Source: Clostridium yunnanense (GTDB lineage Bacteria; Bacillota; Clostridia; Clostridiales; Clostridiaceae). From it: a DNA stretch of 64,000 nt. The notes below the pieces were generated by a model. That model worked only from the letters and a program-made list of their open reading frames with translations, was not told the origin of the DNA and made no database searches. The DNA lies in contig NZ_JAENHN010000026.1 of NCBI RefSeq assembly GCF_016595795.1, positions 1 through 64,000 of the forward strand. Direction: 5' to 3'. Within the stretch, counting starts at the first letter, position 1; every line of letters starts with the position of its first letter. The position numbers were made by a program, and so were the translations under genes. This document shows positions 34,916-44,983 of the stretch, piece after piece.

Positions 34916-35362
34916 TTGGCTTTAAGAAATATAAGAAAAATTGGTGATGATATTTTAAGAAAAAAATCTAGAGAAGTAGATACTATAAATGATAGAATCA
35001 AAACCCTAGTTAAGGATATGATTGATACAATGTACGATGAAGATGGAGTTGGGCTTGCTGCACCTCAAGTAGGAATCCTTAAGAGAATATTTGTAATTGA
35101 TGTATATGATGATAATGGAGCAAGAGTGTTTATAAATCCAGAAATATTAGAAACTGAAGGTGCTGAAACTGATATGGAAGGATGTCTTAGCATACCAGGA
35201 GAACAATCGGAAGTAGAAAGACCAAGCAAAGTTAAGGTAAAAGCGCTTGATTTAAACGGAGAAGAATTTATATTAGAAGCAGAGGGTCTTCTTGCTAGGG
35301 CGATATGTCACGAAAATGACCATTTAAATGGAGTGCTTTTTGTAGATTATTCTAAACAGTAA
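34916..35362 (+). CDS. def: Peptide deformylase
   Basis: A 148-residue metallo-deformylase that removes the N-formyl group from new proteins. The three motifs are G45VGLAAPQ52, E88-GCLSI with metal ligand Cys90, and H132-ENDH136 with both metal His and the catalytic Glu133. The TTG start is chosen for AGGAGTGAT 7 bases upstream. It is followed after 14 bases by fmt, whose product adds the formyl group that Def removes. Confidence 0.96.
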   Translation: MALRNIRKIGDDILRKKSREVDTINDRIKTLVKDMIDTMYDEDGVGLAAPQVGILKRIFVIDVYDDNGARVFINPEILETEGAETDMEGCLSIPGEQSEVERPSKVKVKALDLNGEEFILEAEGLLARAICHENDHLNGVLFVDYSKQ

Positions 35363-35376
35363 GGAGAAGATAAGTT

Positions 35377-36309
35377 ATGAATATAGTTTTTATGGGGACT
35401 CCAGATTTTGCAGTTCCATCATTAAAGGCTTTAATATCTGAATTTGGTGTTAAGGCAGTATTTACTCAACCAGATAGACCTAAGGGAAGAGGTAAAAAGT
35501 TAGCTATGTCTGCAGTGAAAGAGGTAGCAGTAGAAAATAATATACCTGTATATCAGCCAATTAGAATTAAGAATGAACCAGAAACTATAGATGCATTAAG
35601 AGGTATGGAACCAGATTTCATAGTGGTTGTAGCCTTTGGTCAAATATTACCTAAGTCTGTTTTAGATATACCAAAGTATGGGTGTATAAACCTTCATGGT
35701 TCTTTACTTCCAAAATATAGAGGCTCTGCACCTATTCAATGGTCTATAATAAATGGAGAAAAAGTAACAGGAAATACTACTATGCTCATGGATGTTGGGG
35801 TAGATACTGGGGATATGCTTTTAACAAATAGTGTAGAAATAACTGATGATATGACTGCTGGAGAACTATTCGATATACTTAAGGAAACTGGTGGAAAGCT
35901 TTTAGTTGATACAATAAATGGTTTAATTAATAACACTATATCACCGGTAAAACAAGATGAAAGTAAAGCCTGCCATGCTTCAATGCTAGATAAAAATTTA
36001 GCTAATATTGATTGGAGTAAGAGTGCAATAGAAATTCATAATCTAGTAAGGGGACTTAATCCATGGCCTATAGCTTATACTGAGTATATGGATAAACAAA
36101 TGAAGATTTATGAAACCAAAGTGATAGAGAAAGATAGTGCAAAAGCACCAGGAACCATTCTTTCAGTTAGTAAGGCTGGGGTTGAAGTATCCACAGGGGA
36201 AAATATTTTGCTTTTAAAGAAAGTTCAATTTCCAAACGGAAAGCCATTATATATAGAGCAATATATAAACGGCAATTCCTTCGAAATAGGCTATATACTC
36301 AATAAATAA
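35377..36309 (+). CDS. fmt: Methionyl-tRNA formyltransferase
   Basis: A 310-residue enzyme that formylates Met-tRNAi with 10-formyl-THF. The N-terminal [19 protein letters not shown], the catalytic Asn/His loop [20 protein letters not shown] and GVDTGDML are clear; the C-terminal tRNA-binding domain begins about residue 205 ([13 protein letters not shown]). AGGAGA lies 9 bases before ATG. It is transcribed with def, yugP and rsmB. Confidence 0.96.
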   Translation: MNIVFMGTPDFAVPSLKALISEFGVKAVFTQPDRPKGRGKKLAMSAVKEVAVENNIPVYQPIRIKNEPETIDALRGMEPDFIVVVAFGQILPKSVLDIPKYGCINLHGSLLPKYRGSAPIQWSIINGEKVTGNTTMLMDVGVDTGDMLLTNSVEITDDMTAGELFDILKETGGKLLVDTINGLINNTISPVKQDESKACHASMLDKNLANIDWSKSAIEIHNLVRGLNPWPIAYTEYMDKQMKIYETKVIEKDSAKAPGTILSVSKAGVEVSTGENILLLKKVQFPNGKPLYIEQYINGNSFEIGYILNK

Positions 36310-36382
36310 TATAATTCTGTTTACAAATAATTAAGAGGGTAAAGTGCTTAGCAGTAGAATATGATAAAAGGAGTGAATATTA

Positions 36383-37060
36383 ATGTTTTTTGATTCAACT
36401 TTTTTATTGTTAGTACCTGCAATGTTAATATCTATATATGCTCAATCGAAAATTTCATCAACTTTTAACAAATACAGCAAAGTTAAGAGTTATAATGGAT
36501 ATACTGGTGCTCAAGTAGCTAGGATGATTTTAGATGACTCTGGACTTCATAATGTGCCAATAGAATTGGTGTCTGGTAAACTATCAGATCATTATGATCC
36601 AAGACAAAGGGTTTTAAGATTATCACAGGATGTTTATTATAATGATTCTGTTGCATCAATTGGTGTTGCAGCGCATGAAGTAGGGCATGCAATTCAGCAT
36701 AAAAATTCCTATGCACCATTAATTATAAGAAACACAATTATACCAGCAGTTAATATTGGTTCGAATTTTTCATGGATTTTATTTGTTTTAGGATTAATGT
36801 TAAGTATAAGACCATTAATAACTTTGGGAATATTACTTTTCTCAGCTGTAGTAGTGTTCCAGCTTATAACACTTCCCGTTGAATTTAACGCATCCAACAG
36901 AGCTTTAAAAATTTTAAAAAGCAGAAATATACTCTATCCAGATGAAGTTAAAGGCGCTCAAAAAGTACTTAGTGCTGCAGCGATGACTTATGTTGCTGCA
37001 ACACTAATGGCTATTTCTCAGCTGTTAAGACTTATAGTCATCAGTGATAGAGACAGATAA
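36383..37060 (+). CDS. yugP: Neutral zinc metallopeptidase (YugP family)
   Basis: A 225-residue membrane-bound peptidase. The zinc motif HEVGH is at residues 98-102 (AAHEVGHAIQH), and EFNASNRAL carries the likely third ligand Glu. Membrane helices are at about 5-22 and 115-160, and one more lies near the C-terminus. Its natural substrate is unknown. It follows fmt by 73 bases, with GGAG 7-8 bases before ATG, and is 13 bases before rsmB, a placement often seen in clostridia. Confidence 0.9.
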   Translation: MFFDSTFLLLVPAMLISIYAQSKISSTFNKYSKVKSYNGYTGAQVARMILDDSGLHNVPIELVSGKLSDHYDPRQRVLRLSQDVYYNDSVASIGVAAHEVGHAIQHKNSYAPLIIRNTIIPAVNIGSNFSWILFVLGLMLSIRPLITLGILLFSAVVVFQLITLPVEFNASNRALKILKSRNILYPDEVKGAQKVLSAAAMTYVAATLMAISQLLRLIVISDRDR

Positions 37061-37073
37061 ATCGAGGTAAAAG

Positions 37074-38399
37074 ATGAATAGTAGAAAAATAATCAAAGAT
37101 ACTTTAGATAATATTTTGTATAACGGCGCTTATTCAAATATAGAACTAAATAAGCGTCTTAGCGAAAGTGATTTAAACGACAAAGATAAAGGTCTAGTTA
37201 CTGAAGTAGTTTATGGTACAATTAAATATAAAAAAAGTATAGATTATATAATCTCTACTTTAGTGGCTGATGAAAAGAAAATAGATAAAAGAATTCTAAA
37301 TATATTAAGAAGTGCAATATACCAAATTAAATATCTTGATAGAGTTCCTGATTTTGCTGTAGTTAATGAATCTGTAAATTTGGGTAAAAAGATTTCAATG
37401 AATTCTTCAAGGTTTATAAATGGAGTGCTCAGAAACTTTATAAGAAACAAAGATAATGAAATTAAAAGTAATATAAGTGATGTTGAGTATCTTTCAATTG
37501 AGTACTCATTTGAACCGTGGATGGTTAAACTTTTCTTAGAACAATATGGTAGAGAAAAATGTATAAAGATATTAAGTGGACTCAATTCAACTCCAAGCGT
37601 TACTGTAAGGGTTAATTCGTTAAAATCAGATTATGATGAAGTTTTTGATGAATTAAATGAACAGGGGTATACAGTTGAAGAGGGAAATATATGCCCGGAA
37701 GCTATAAACATAATTAGAGGAAAGAGTATAGAAAACAATCCTCTGTTCATACAAGGAAAAATAACAGTTCAAGATGAGAGCGCTATGATGGTAGCTCCAC
37801 TATTAGAACTTAATGGAGACCTTAAAGTGCTAGATCTATGCAGCGCTCCGGGTGGTAAAACAACTCATATTGCGGAGCTTCTAGATAATAAAGGGACAGT
37901 AATAGGTTGTGATATTTATGAGCATAAACTTAAATTAGTAGAAGAAAATAAAGTTAGATTAGGAATAGAGAATATACAAACAAAACTACTGGATGCAGCT
38001 AAGTACAATAGTGAATTTAGGGGAATTGCTGATAGGATTTTAGTTGATGCTCCATGTTCAGGTTTGGGAATTATAAGAAAAAAACCAGAAATAAAATGGA
38101 CAAAATCTCAAAAAGATCTAAAAGATCTGGTTGATATTCAAAGAGATATGTTAAAGAATGCATGGTTATACTTAAAACCTGATGGAATAATGGTATATTC
38201 TACATGCACATTGAATAAAAAAGAAAATGAAGAAAATATAAAATGGATTAAAGAAAATTATAAAGATGCGCAGCTTGAAAAGATCTATTTAGGGGAAAGT
38301 GACAATGTAATATACAACGAAGATGGATCAGTAACTATATTACCAAATGAATTTTTTGATGGTTTTTATATTGCAAAACTTAGGAAGTTAAGTAGGTGA
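37074..38399 (+). CDS. rsmB: 16S rRNA (cytosine-967-C5)-methyltransferase
   Basis: A 441-residue SAM-dependent methyltransferase. The N-terminal NusB-like RNA-binding domain (about residues 1-140) is followed by a Rossmann methyltransferase with [19 protein letters not shown] (SAM loop), [19 protein letters not shown] (Cys of motif IV) and [14 protein letters not shown] (catalytic Cys of motif VI). It modifies 16S rRNA before subunit assembly. The stop codon is 4 bases before the rlmN start. Confidence 0.94.
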   Translation: MNSRKIIKDTLDNILYNGAYSNIELNKRLSESDLNDKDKGLVTEVVYGTIKYKKSIDYIISTLVADEKKIDKRILNILRSAIYQIKYLDRVPDFAVVNESVNLGKKISMNSSRFINGVLRNFIRNKDNEIKSNISDVEYLSIEYSFEPWMVKLFLEQYGREKCIKILSGLNSTPSVTVRVNSLKSDYDEVFDELNEQGYTVEEGNICPEAINIIRGKSIENNPLFIQGKITVQDESAMMVAPLLELNGDLKVLDLCSAPGGKTTHIAELLDNKGTVIGCDIYEHKLKLVEENKVRLGIENIQTKLLDAAKYNSEFRGIADRILVDAPCSGLGIIRKKPEIKWTKSQKDLKDLVDIQRDMLKNAWLYLKPDGIMVYSTCTLNKKENEENIKWIKENYKDAQLEKIYLGESDNVIYNEDGSVTILPNEFFDGFYIAKLRKLSR

Positions 38400-38403
38400 T
38401 ACA

Positions 38404-39438
38404 ATGGATAATATCTTAGATTTAACTCTTGATGAACTTAAATCATGGATGAAGACAAATAATGAAGGAGCTTTTAGAGCTAAACAGGTCTTAGAATGGG
38501 TATACAAGAAGCATACTTTTGAATTTAAAGATATGACTAATATATCTAAGGCTTTAGTTGAAAAATTAGAAGATAACTTTTATTTTGGTATACCGGAAAT
38601 TAAGGAAATCTACACATCTATTAATGATGATACAAAAAAGTTGCTTTTGGAATTTAAAGATGGAAATTTAATTGAAGCAGTTATTATGAAGTATAAACAT
38701 GGAAATTCAATTTGTGTCTCTACTCAAGTTGGCTGTAGAATGGGGTGCAAATTTTGTGCTTCAACCTTAAATGGAATGGTCAGAAATCTAACTACTGGAG
38801 AAATCATAGCAGAAATTTTAGTTGGTGAAAAAATTCTTGGTGAGAGAATATCCAATGTAGTTTTGATGGGGAGTGGAGAACCCTTTGACAATTTTGAAAA
38901 TGTTATGAAATTTTTAGAATTAGTAAATGCTGACTATAGTTTGAACATTGGTCAAAGACACATAACGCTTTCAACTTGTGGAATAGTGCCTAAAATAAAG
39001 GAATTTGCAGATAAAGATACACAGATTACTTTAGCTATCTCGTTACATGCTTTCAGTGATGAAAAGAGAAAACAGATAATGCCAATAGCAAATAAATATT
39101 CAATAAAAGAGATATTAGATGCTTGTGATTATTATATTAAGAAAACGAAAAGAAGAGTAACCTTCGAATATTCATTGGTTAAGGATGTAAATGATTCAAA
39201 AGAAGATGCAAAGGCATTGGCGGGATTGCTTAAAAATATGCTGTGTCATGTGAATTTAATACCAGTCAATGAAGTAATTGAGAACTCCTTTAAAAGATCA
39301 TCTAAGAAAACAATTGAAGAATTCGAAAGTATTTTAAAAGGCTATGGTGTTGAAGTTACTGTAAGGCGAGAGATGGGAACGGATATAAATGCCGCTTGCG
39401 GTCAATTAAGAAGAAGCTATATCAATTCCCAGAATTAA
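38404..39438 (+). CDS. rlmN: Dual-specificity 23S rRNA/tRNA adenine-C2 methyltransferase
   Basis: A 344-residue radical SAM enzyme that methylates A2503 of 23S rRNA and A37 of some tRNAs. The cluster cysteines are C111, C115 and C118 ([10 protein letters not shown]). [32 protein letters not shown] and the catalytic cysteine in INAACGQLR near the C-terminus complete the set. The Cfr-like resistance variant is not suggested. It is 4 bases behind rsmB and 15 bases before prpC. Confidence 0.95.
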   Translation: MDNILDLTLDELKSWMKTNNEGAFRAKQVLEWVYKKHTFEFKDMTNISKALVEKLEDNFYFGIPEIKEIYTSINDDTKKLLLEFKDGNLIEAVIMKYKHGNSICVSTQVGCRMGCKFCASTLNGMVRNLTTGEIIAEILVGEKILGERISNVVLMGSGEPFDNFENVMKFLELVNADYSLNIGQRHITLSTCGIVPKIKEFADKDTQITLAISLHAFSDEKRKQIMPIANKYSIKEILDACDYYIKKTKRRVTFEYSLVKDVNDSKEDAKALAGLLKNMLCHVNLIPVNEVIENSFKRSSKKTIEEFESILKGYGVEVTVRREMGTDINAACGQLRRSYINSQN

Positions 39439-39453
39439 TAGGGGGAGGATTCT

Positions 39454-40173
39454 ATGGTAAGCATTAAAACAGATGTGGGTAACAAAAGAAATTTAAATGA
39501 GGATTTTGCTAGTTACTATAAAGATGATAAATATTCTATTTACGTAGTCACAGATGGTATGGGAGGTCATAATGCTGGAGAAGTCGCAAGTAAGATGGCT
39601 GCAGAAGGCTTGATTTCCTATTTTAGTGAAAATTATGGTACAATAGATGATATTGATTTATTAAAAACTGCTATAGAGCATGTAAATAGAAGTATATTTG
39701 AATTTTCTTTAGGCGACGATGCCTTAAATGGTATGGGCACTACAATAACTGCTTGCTTTGTAACTAAGAACTTAGTTCAGATAGCTAATGTTGGAGATAG
39801 TTGTTGCTTAGGAATTATAAAGGATAAAATAATCAAGATAACTAAAGATCACTCTTTAGTTCAAGAACTTGTGGATTGTGGGTCTATAAGTGAAGAAGAG
39901 GCAATGCATCATCCTAGAAAAAATGTCATTACAAGAGCTATAGGTACAAATTTAAATGTAGAAGTAGATTTATTTGATATAACTTCTTCAGGTTTTGAGA
40001 TACTTGTTTTGTGCTCAGATGGCTTAACCAATGAGATTTCGAATGAAGAGATTAAAGGCTTGATCAAGTCCAAATCTAACTATGATGACGCTTGTACTGC
40101 TCTAGTTGAACTGGCTAAAGACAGAGGGGGAAAAGACAATATTACTGTAATGATATTTGGAGGAGAGATATAG
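39454..40173 (+). CDS. prpC: Stp/PrpC-type PP2C protein phosphatase
   Basis: A 239-residue PPM phosphatase that reverses PrkC phosphorylation. The metal-binding acidic residues lie in RNLNEDFASY, VTDGMGGHNAGEVAS, LCSDGLTNEIS and GGKDNITVMI, and GTTITA and NVGDSCC fit the family. Its stop codon overlaps the ribosome-binding region of prkC, and the kinase gene starts 1 base later. The phosphatase-kinase pair is conserved in Firmicutes. Confidence 0.94.
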   Translation: MVSIKTDVGNKRNLNEDFASYYKDDKYSIYVVTDGMGGHNAGEVASKMAAEGLISYFSENYGTIDDIDLLKTAIEHVNRSIFEFSLGDDALNGMGTTITACFVTKNLVQIANVGDSCCLGIIKDKIIKITKDHSLVQELVDCGSISEEEAMHHPRKNVITRAIGTNLNVEVDLFDITSSGFEILVLCSDGLTNEISNEEIKGLIKSKSNYDDACTALVELAKDRGGKDNITVMIFGGEI

Positions 40174-40174
40174 C

Positions 40175-42157
40175 ATGGTAGGTAAGGTTTTAGGAGAAAG
40201 ATATGAAATCCTTGAGAAGATAGGCGAAGGGGGAATGTCCTATGTCTATAAAGCAAAATGTCATAAGTTAAAAAGATATGTAGCAGTTAAAATACTAAAA
40301 GATTCCTTTACCAATAATGAAGAAATCATCGAAAAATTTAAAAGAGAAGCTACTGCCATTGCCAATTTAACTAATCCTAATATTGTGAATATATTAGATG
40401 TAGGTACACAAGATAATATTCACTATATAGTGATGGAATATGTAAAAGGTAAAAATCTTAAAGAAATAATAAACGAGCATGGGAAGTTTTCCTATGAAAG
40501 TGCAATAAGTATTGCCTCTAAAGTAGCAAATGCACTAGATTGTGCACATAGAAATAATATAATACATAGGGATATAAAACCTCAAAATATATTGGTTACT
40601 GAAGAAGGTATAGTAAAGGTTACAGACTTTGGTATTGCAAAATCAACGGATTCTTCTACAATAACTTATACTAATAGTGTTATGGGTTCAGCACATTACT
40701 TTTCCCCAGAGCAAGCAAAAGGAAGTTATATAGATTGTAGAACAGATTTATATTCTTTAGGTGTGGTGTTGTATGAAATGGTAACTGGTAGAGTTCCTTT
40801 TGATGGCGAATCACCGGTATCTGTAGCTTTAAAACATATTCAGGAAGAGGTAGTTCCACCTAAGAATTTAAATAGCAAAATTCCAGATAGCTTAAATTCT
40901 CTAATTCTAAAAGCAACTGAAAAAGAACCTATTAAGAGATATCAAAGTGCTAAAGAAATAATAGGAGATTTGGAAAAAATTAAAGAAAATCCAAATGCTC
41001 AAATAATTATTCCAGTTGAATCTTTAGAAGATGATCATACCAGAATAATGGAACCAATAACGGTTGAAGCTATAAAGCAAGCAGCGGCAAAAAAAGCTTC
41101 TAATGTAAAACCGAAAGATGTTGATGACGAAGATGAAGAAGACGATGAGTATTATGATGATGAAGACGAAGATGAAAAGTTAACCCCAAAGCAGAAAAAA
41201 CAAAGAACCAAGAATAGAATTTTACTTGGTCTTCTACTTGCACTTTTACTTGTTATTGGTGCGGTTACGGCATATGCTATTACAAATAAAAATGCAAAAC
41301 CGCCTGCAACTAAGGAGCAAGTTGAAATTCCTAATGTAATTGGAATGACTAAGGACCAAGCAAAAAGTACTATTGAGGGAAAAGAACTTGTATTTGTTGA
41401 TGGCGGCCAAGAAAACAGTGACAAACCAAAGGATACAGTTACGCAAGTAACTCCAGGAGTTGGTCAAAAAGTTGACAAAAAAACGTCAGTTAAAGTTGTA
41501 ATAAGTGCTGGTGTTGCAACAATAAATGTTCCAGATTTAGTATCACAAGGCTTAGATGAAGCTGCTGCTAAAAAAGCTATAGCTAGTGCAGGATTTTCTG
41601 TAGGAAATGTGACTCAAGATTATAGCGATACTGTGCCAAAGGGCAAGGTGATGAGTCAGGAGCCTGCTGCAAATGCTGTGAAAAATAAAGATGATAATAC
41701 TGCAGTGAGCTTTGTTATAAGTAAAGGTCCACAACCTGTATTAGTACCAAGCTTTATAAATATGACTGTAGATGAAGCTCAAAAATCTATTAGCGATAAA
41801 AAATTGAGTTTAAATTTAAAACCAAAAGAAGTTGTAACTGATAAAGTTGAAAATAAAGATATGGATGGTAAAATATTTGATCAAACAATACCTAAGGATA
41901 CTGAGGTAGCTAAGAATACAGATATAACTGTTCAATATTATAAATATCAGCCTAGGAAAATAGATGTTCAAAATGAACTACATGGGAGAACTAGGGATTA
42001 TGCTGAAGCTTGGCTTAATGCAAAAGGTTTCTTCTATAATTTTGATGATCCAAGTCAACCTAAAGATTCCATAGTAGACAGAGTAGAACCAGCTCAAGCT
42101 GCTCCTAAAGACACTGTGAAAGTTTATTTAAAACCAGCAAATAAACCAGCTCAATAA
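40175..42157 (+). CDS. prkC: PASTA-domain Ser/Thr protein kinase
   Basis: A 660-residue membrane kinase that senses peptidoglycan fragments or lipid II. The kinase domain (about residues 10-275) has GEGGMSYVY, the VAVK lysine, HRDIKPQNIL, DFGIAKS and SPEQAKG. An acidic juxtamembrane stretch (DDEDEEDDEYYDDEDED, about 325) and one helix (about 352-372) follow. Outside are three PASTA repeats with typical VPxxxGMxxxxA-type starts (about 387-525) and a less regular final segment to 655. ATG 40175 follows GGAGGAG. In sporeformers it triggers germination and tunes wall growth. Confidence 0.95.
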   Translation: MVGKVLGERYEILEKIGEGGMSYVYKAKCHKLKRYVAVKILKDSFTNNEEIIEKFKREATAIANLTNPNIVNILDVGTQDNIHYIVMEYVKGKNLKEIINEHGKFSYESAISIASKVANALDCAHRNNIIHRDIKPQNILVTEEGIVKVTDFGIAKSTDSSTITYTNSVMGSAHYFSPEQAKGSYIDCRTDLYSLGVVLYEMVTGRVPFDGESPVSVALKHIQEEVVPPKNLNSKIPDSLNSLILKATEKEPIKRYQSAKEIIGDLEKIKENPNAQIIIPVESLEDDHTRIMEPITVEAIKQAAAKKASNVKPKDVDDEDEEDDEYYDDEDEDEKLTPKQKKQRTKNRILLGLLLALLLVIGAVTAYAITNKNAKPPATKEQVEIPNVIGMTKDQAKSTIEGKELVFVDGGQENSDKPKDTVTQVTPGVGQKVDKKTSVKVVISAGVATINVPDLVSQGLDEAAAKKAIASAGFSVGNVTQDYSDTVPKGKVMSQEPAANAVKNKDDNTAVSFVISKGPQPVLVPSFINMTVDEAQKSISDKKLSLNLKPKEVVTDKVENKDMDGKIFDQTIPKDTEVAKNTDITVQYYKYQPRKIDVQNELHGRTRDYAEAWLNAKGFFYNFDDPSQPKDSIVDRVEPAQAAPKDTVKVYLKPANKPAQ

Positions 42158-42194
42158 AAAAGTCGCTGAAGCGTCCTTCTTCAGCGAGCTTTTT
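42156..42194. terminator. Terminator of prkC, shared with repeat copy C
   Basis: AAAAAAG-CGCTGAAG pairs with CTTCAGCG-GCTTTTT around GCGTCCTT. The same hairpin is the second stem of family-3 copy C read on the other strand. Confidence 0.8.
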
Positions 42195-42260
42195 AACGCG
42201 TAAGCCTTTCCTAATGTATATGAGGAAAACTTGGCAGGTGAATAAGTTTTATCTTTTACT
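42156..42260 (-). repeat. Structured repeat family 3, copy C (minus strand)
   Basis: On the minus strand, CAGTAAAAGAT and ACTTATTC precede ACCTGCC...TTTTCC pairing with GGAAAGGC across a TCATATACATTA loop. ACGCGTTAAAAA and the hairpin shared with the prkC terminator follow. It is antisense to the prkC transcript. Confidence 0.7.
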
Positions 42261-42344
42261 GTGTGAACATAAAAGGCTTATAAAACTATTGAAGTATATA
42301 GGTTTAGATAAGTTGATAATTTTATATTTTCATATACAGTAAAA

Positions 42345-42380
42345 AATGGTGCCAGTATATGCTGGCACCATTGCATTTTT
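42345..42380 (+). terminator. Terminator before rsgA
   Basis: AATGGTGCCAG and CTGGCACCATT (11 bp, perfect) enclose TATATG, followed by GCATTTTT. It is 50 bases ahead of rsgA, so it either ends a readthrough or attenuates rsgA. Confidence 0.7.
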
Positions 42381-42430
42381 ATCGAAAAAGTGTTTATTAT
42401 ATTTATAGAATATATTTTTTGGGAGGTACT

Positions 42431-43297
42431 ATGACAGGTACAATAATTAAAGGCATTGGTGGTTTTTATTACATAAAGACAGAAGAAGGAATAATTGAAT
42501 GTAAGGCAAGAGGCATATTTAGGCATAATGATCTGAAGCCCATGGTAGGTGATAAGGTTGAGATAGAAGTTACTAATGGTAAAGGCGTAATTAACTCTAT
42601 ACACGAAAGAACTTCTGAGCTTATAAGACCTACTGTCTCAAATGTTACTCAGGCATATGTAGTTTTTGCTATAAAGAATCCAGATATAAATTTTGACTTG
42701 CTGAATAGGTTTTTAGTATTGTGTGAACACAATAATATAAAGGCCATTGTTTGTCTAAATAAAATCGATTTATGTAGTGAAGAAGAAAGCATAAATATAA
42801 AAAACATCATAAATAATCTTGGATATGAAGTTTTATACATAAATGCAAAAGGACAATTGGGACTTGATGTTTTAAGAAGCAGGCTTTCAGACAATGTAAC
42901 TGTATTATGCGGTCCATCAGGAGCAGGGAAATCAACTCTTATAAATGCCTTAGCTGACAAAGAACATATGGAGACTGGCGAAATAAGTGAAAGGCTAAAA
43001 AGAGGAAAACACACTACTAGACATAGCGAACTTATTCCAGTGGAGGATGGTTTTTTAGTAGATACTCCTGGTTTTTCAAGTCTAGATTTAGATTTTATTG
43101 AAAAAGATGACCTAAAGTATTGTTTCCCTGAGTTTATTGAATATAATGAACAGTGTAAGTTTACAGGTTGTAGTCATTACAAGGAACCTAAATGTGCAGT
43201 TAAAGATGCAGTAGAAGAAGGAAAAATAAGCAAGCTTAGATATGAATTTTACATAAGATCACTAGAAGACATAATGAGGAGGAAGATTAAATGGTAG
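42431..43297 (+). CDS. rsgA: Ribosome small-subunit-dependent GTPase A
   Basis: A 288-residue circularly permuted GTPase that helps mature the 30S subunit. An N-terminal OB fold (about 1-65) precedes the G motifs in permuted order: G4 NKID, G1 [10 protein letters not shown]3 DTPG. The C-terminal zinc finger shows C[13 protein letters not shown]. ATG 42431 has GGGAGG 5 bases upstream; the longer frame overlaps the terminator and is not credible. The last 7 bases overlap rpe. Confidence 0.94.
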   Translation: MTGTIIKGIGGFYYIKTEEGIIECKARGIFRHNDLKPMVGDKVEIEVTNGKGVINSIHERTSELIRPTVSNVTQAYVVFAIKNPDINFDLLNRFLVLCEHNNIKAIVCLNKIDLCSEEESINIKNIINNLGYEVLYINAKGQLGLDVLRSRLSDNVTVLCGPSGAGKSTLINALADKEHMETGEISERLKRGKHTTRHSELIPVEDGFLVDTPGFSSLDLDFIEKDDLKYCFPEFIEYNEQCKFTGCSHYKEPKCAVKDAVEEGKISKLRYEFYIRSLEDIMRRKIKW

Positions 43298-43941
43298 TTT
43301 TTTCACCATCAATTTTAGCAGCAGATTTTACTAAACTAGGAGAGCAAATAAAAAGGGTAGATGAGGCTGGGGCCGAATTTATCCACATTGATGTTATGGA
43401 TGGAGCTTTTGTTCCAAACATATCTTTTGGATTTCCTATTATAAAGGCTATTAGACCTTTAACAAAAAAGGTTTTTGATGTTCATCTAATGGTTGAAGAA
43501 CCTGCAAGGTATGTAGATGAATTTATAGCTACAGGAGCTGATATAATCACAATACACTACGAAGCCGATAAACATATTGATAGAACCATTTCGTATATAA
43601 AAAGTAAGGGAATAAAGGCAGGGATATCTCTTAATCCTGCAACACCTGTTGACATTATCAAGCATCTTATACCAAAACTAGATATGGTTCTTATCATGTC
43701 TGTTAATCCAGGTTTTGGTGGCCAAAAATTTATTGATTACTCTCTAGAAAAAATTGAGCAAGTAAAAGAATTATCAAAAAGATATAATCATGAACTTCTT
43801 ATAGAAGTAGATGGTGGGATAGATAAGAGTAATATAAAGAAAGTTGTAGATTCTGGAGCTAATGTAATAGTTGCAGGTTCTTCAGTTTTTAATGGAGATA
43901 ATATAGAAAATAATTTAATGGAGCTTAGAAGGGTGCTGTAA
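43291..43941 (+). CDS. rpe: Ribulose-phosphate 3-epimerase
   Basis: A 216-residue TIM-barrel enzyme of the pentose phosphate pathway that interconverts ribulose-5-P and xylulose-5-[22 protein letters not shown] (metal His/Asp), [22 protein letters not shown] and EVDGGID, then [11 protein letters not shown], form the complete set. It overlaps the end of rsgA by 7 bases and is 2 bases before thiN. Confidence 0.95.
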   Translation: MVVFSPSILAADFTKLGEQIKRVDEAGAEFIHIDVMDGAFVPNISFGFPIIKAIRPLTKKVFDVHLMVEEPARYVDEFIATGADIITIHYEADKHIDRTISYIKSKGIKAGISLNPATPVDIIKHLIPKLDMVLIMSVNPGFGGQKFIDYSLEKIEQVKELSKRYNHELLIEVDGGIDKSNIKKVVDSGANVIVAGSSVFNGDNIENNLMELRRVL

Positions 43942-43943
43942 TA

Positions 43944-44573
43944 ATGAAAGCTGTTATAGTAGCAGGAGGAAAGGCTCCAGATAAAGAGCTGTTTTTACGT
44001 GAAATTGAAGATGCAAATTATTTAATAGCTGCGGATAGTGGTGTTAATGTTTTTTATAAATATGACGTTTGCCCTAATGTTCTATTAGGTGATTTTGATT
44101 CTGCTAAACATGAAGCGATTGATGCTTTTAAAGAAGTTGAGATAGTTAAGTTTAAACCAGAAAAGGATTTTACAGATAGTGAATTAGCTTTTAAGCATGC
44201 AATAGAAAATGGAGCAGATGAGATTGTTTTACTTGGATGTACAGGTACTAGGCTTGATCATACTATAGCTAATATAGGGCTATTAAAGAGTGCTCTAGAT
44301 TTGAATATAAAGGCTATGATTAAAGATGAGAACAACTGTATTTTTTTAGTTTCTAAAGACACAGTACTTCAAGGATCTCACGGACAAACTATATCTTTTC
44401 AAGCTTTTGGAGAGAAAGTAGGAAATTTTTATATAGTGGATGCAAAATATCCACTTCAAGATTATAGCTTAGAATTTGGAGATGGAAGAACTGTTTCTAA
44501 TGAATTTATAGATAAATCTATTAAAATTACTTTTTCTAGTGGCACAGTTATGGTTATCTATAGTAATGACTAA
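43944..44573 (+). CDS. thiN: Thiamine pyrophosphokinase
   Basis: A 209-residue kinase converting thiamine and ATP to thiamine pyrophosphate. AADSGVNVFYKYDVCPNVLLGDFDS (substrate and metal loop, in two pieces), EKDFTDSELAFKHA and GCTGTRLDHTIANIGLL are diagnostic, and a small C-terminal beta domain follows. ATG 43944 is 2 bases after rpe. In this order (rsgA-rpe-thiN-spoVM) it is a classical Firmicutes cluster. Confidence 0.93.
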   Translation: MKAVIVAGGKAPDKELFLREIEDANYLIAADSGVNVFYKYDVCPNVLLGDFDSAKHEAIDAFKEVEIVKFKPEKDFTDSELAFKHAIENGADEIVLLGCTGTRLDHTIANIGLLKSALDLNIKAMIKDENNCIFLVSKDTVLQGSHGQTISFQAFGEKVGNFYIVDAKYPLQDYSLEFGDGRTVSNEFIDKSIKITFSSGTVMVIYSND

Positions 44574-44581
44574 CAATTAAA

Positions 44582-44676
44582 GATGTACCAGTTCGAACCG
44601 AAATCTATTTTTAAAACTCTCACGGCTTCTGGTGAGAGAATTTAAAAATATAAATTTTATTACGAAGTGGTACATC
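44582..44676. repeat. Palindromic repeat family 1, copy B
   Basis: GATGTACCA and TGGTACATC are the ends. AATCTATTTTTAAA-type and TTTAAAAATATAAATTTTAT-type interiors flank a CTCTCACGGCTTCTGGTGAGAG centre, split as CTCTCAC and GTGAGAG arms. It lies 8 bases after thiN. Confidence 0.8.
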
Positions 44677-44716
44677 ATAAAATAAAAAATCTAATAATTT
44701 ATGAAAAATTATTTGT

Positions 44717-44772
44717 CACCAATAAATTGCTTTTTGCATATTATATATAAAGCAACTTATTGGTGGCTTTTA
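44717..44772 (+). terminator. Hairpin with T-tail before spoVM
   Basis: CACCAATAAATTGCTTT and AAAGCAACTTATTGGTG (17 bases, one mismatch) are followed by GCTTTTATATT, 24 bases before the spoVM start. It may separate spoVM transcription from thiN. Confidence 0.65.
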
Positions 44773-44795
44773 TATTAATTGTGGGAGGAATTAGA

Positions 44796-44879
44796 ATGAA
44801 GATAGTAGCTATAAAGTTACCTAAATTTTTATCTGTTTTTTTAAGGATTTTTATAAGAAAAGATAGGAAACATACATAA
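44796..44879 (+). CDS. spoVM: Stage V sporulation protein M
   Basis: A 27-codon gene (protein MKIVAIKLPKFLSVFLRIFI then RKDRKHT) matching SpoVM, the small amphipathic helix that recognises the convex outer forespore membrane and anchors SpoIVA for coat assembly. The family's KLPKFLxxxxR core and Pro9 are present. GGGAGG lies 8 bases before ATG. It occupies its conserved place between thiN and rpmB, as in Bacillus. A perfect terminator follows. Confidence 0.9.
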   Translation: MKIVAIKLPKFLSVFLRIFIRKDRKHT

Positions 44880-44905
44880 GAAAAACTAATATTATTTAAT
44901 AAAGT

Positions 44906-44932
44906 AAAAAGCGTGCCATAGGCACGCTTTTA
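44906..44932. terminator. Terminator after spoVM
   Basis: AAAAGCGTGCC-ata-GGCACGCTTTT is a perfect 11-bp stem; it can work in both directions. Confidence 0.85.
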
Positions 44933-44936
44933 ATGT

Positions 44937-44974
44937 TAAAAAAAAATGCAATTGCTAATTTACAACTGCATTTC
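44937..44974 (-). terminator. Terminator of rpmB
   Basis: On the minus strand, AAATGCAGTTG pairs with CAATTGCATTT around an 8-base loop (one mismatch), followed by TTTTTTT. Confidence 0.75.
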
Positions 44975-44983
44975 ACAAGATTC

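Noticed and set aside
44650-44660. Shared ATAAATTTTATTACGAAGT string as a promoter motif
   Set aside because: It occurs only inside family-1 repeats, at variable distance from genes, and lacks a -35/-10 arrangement.
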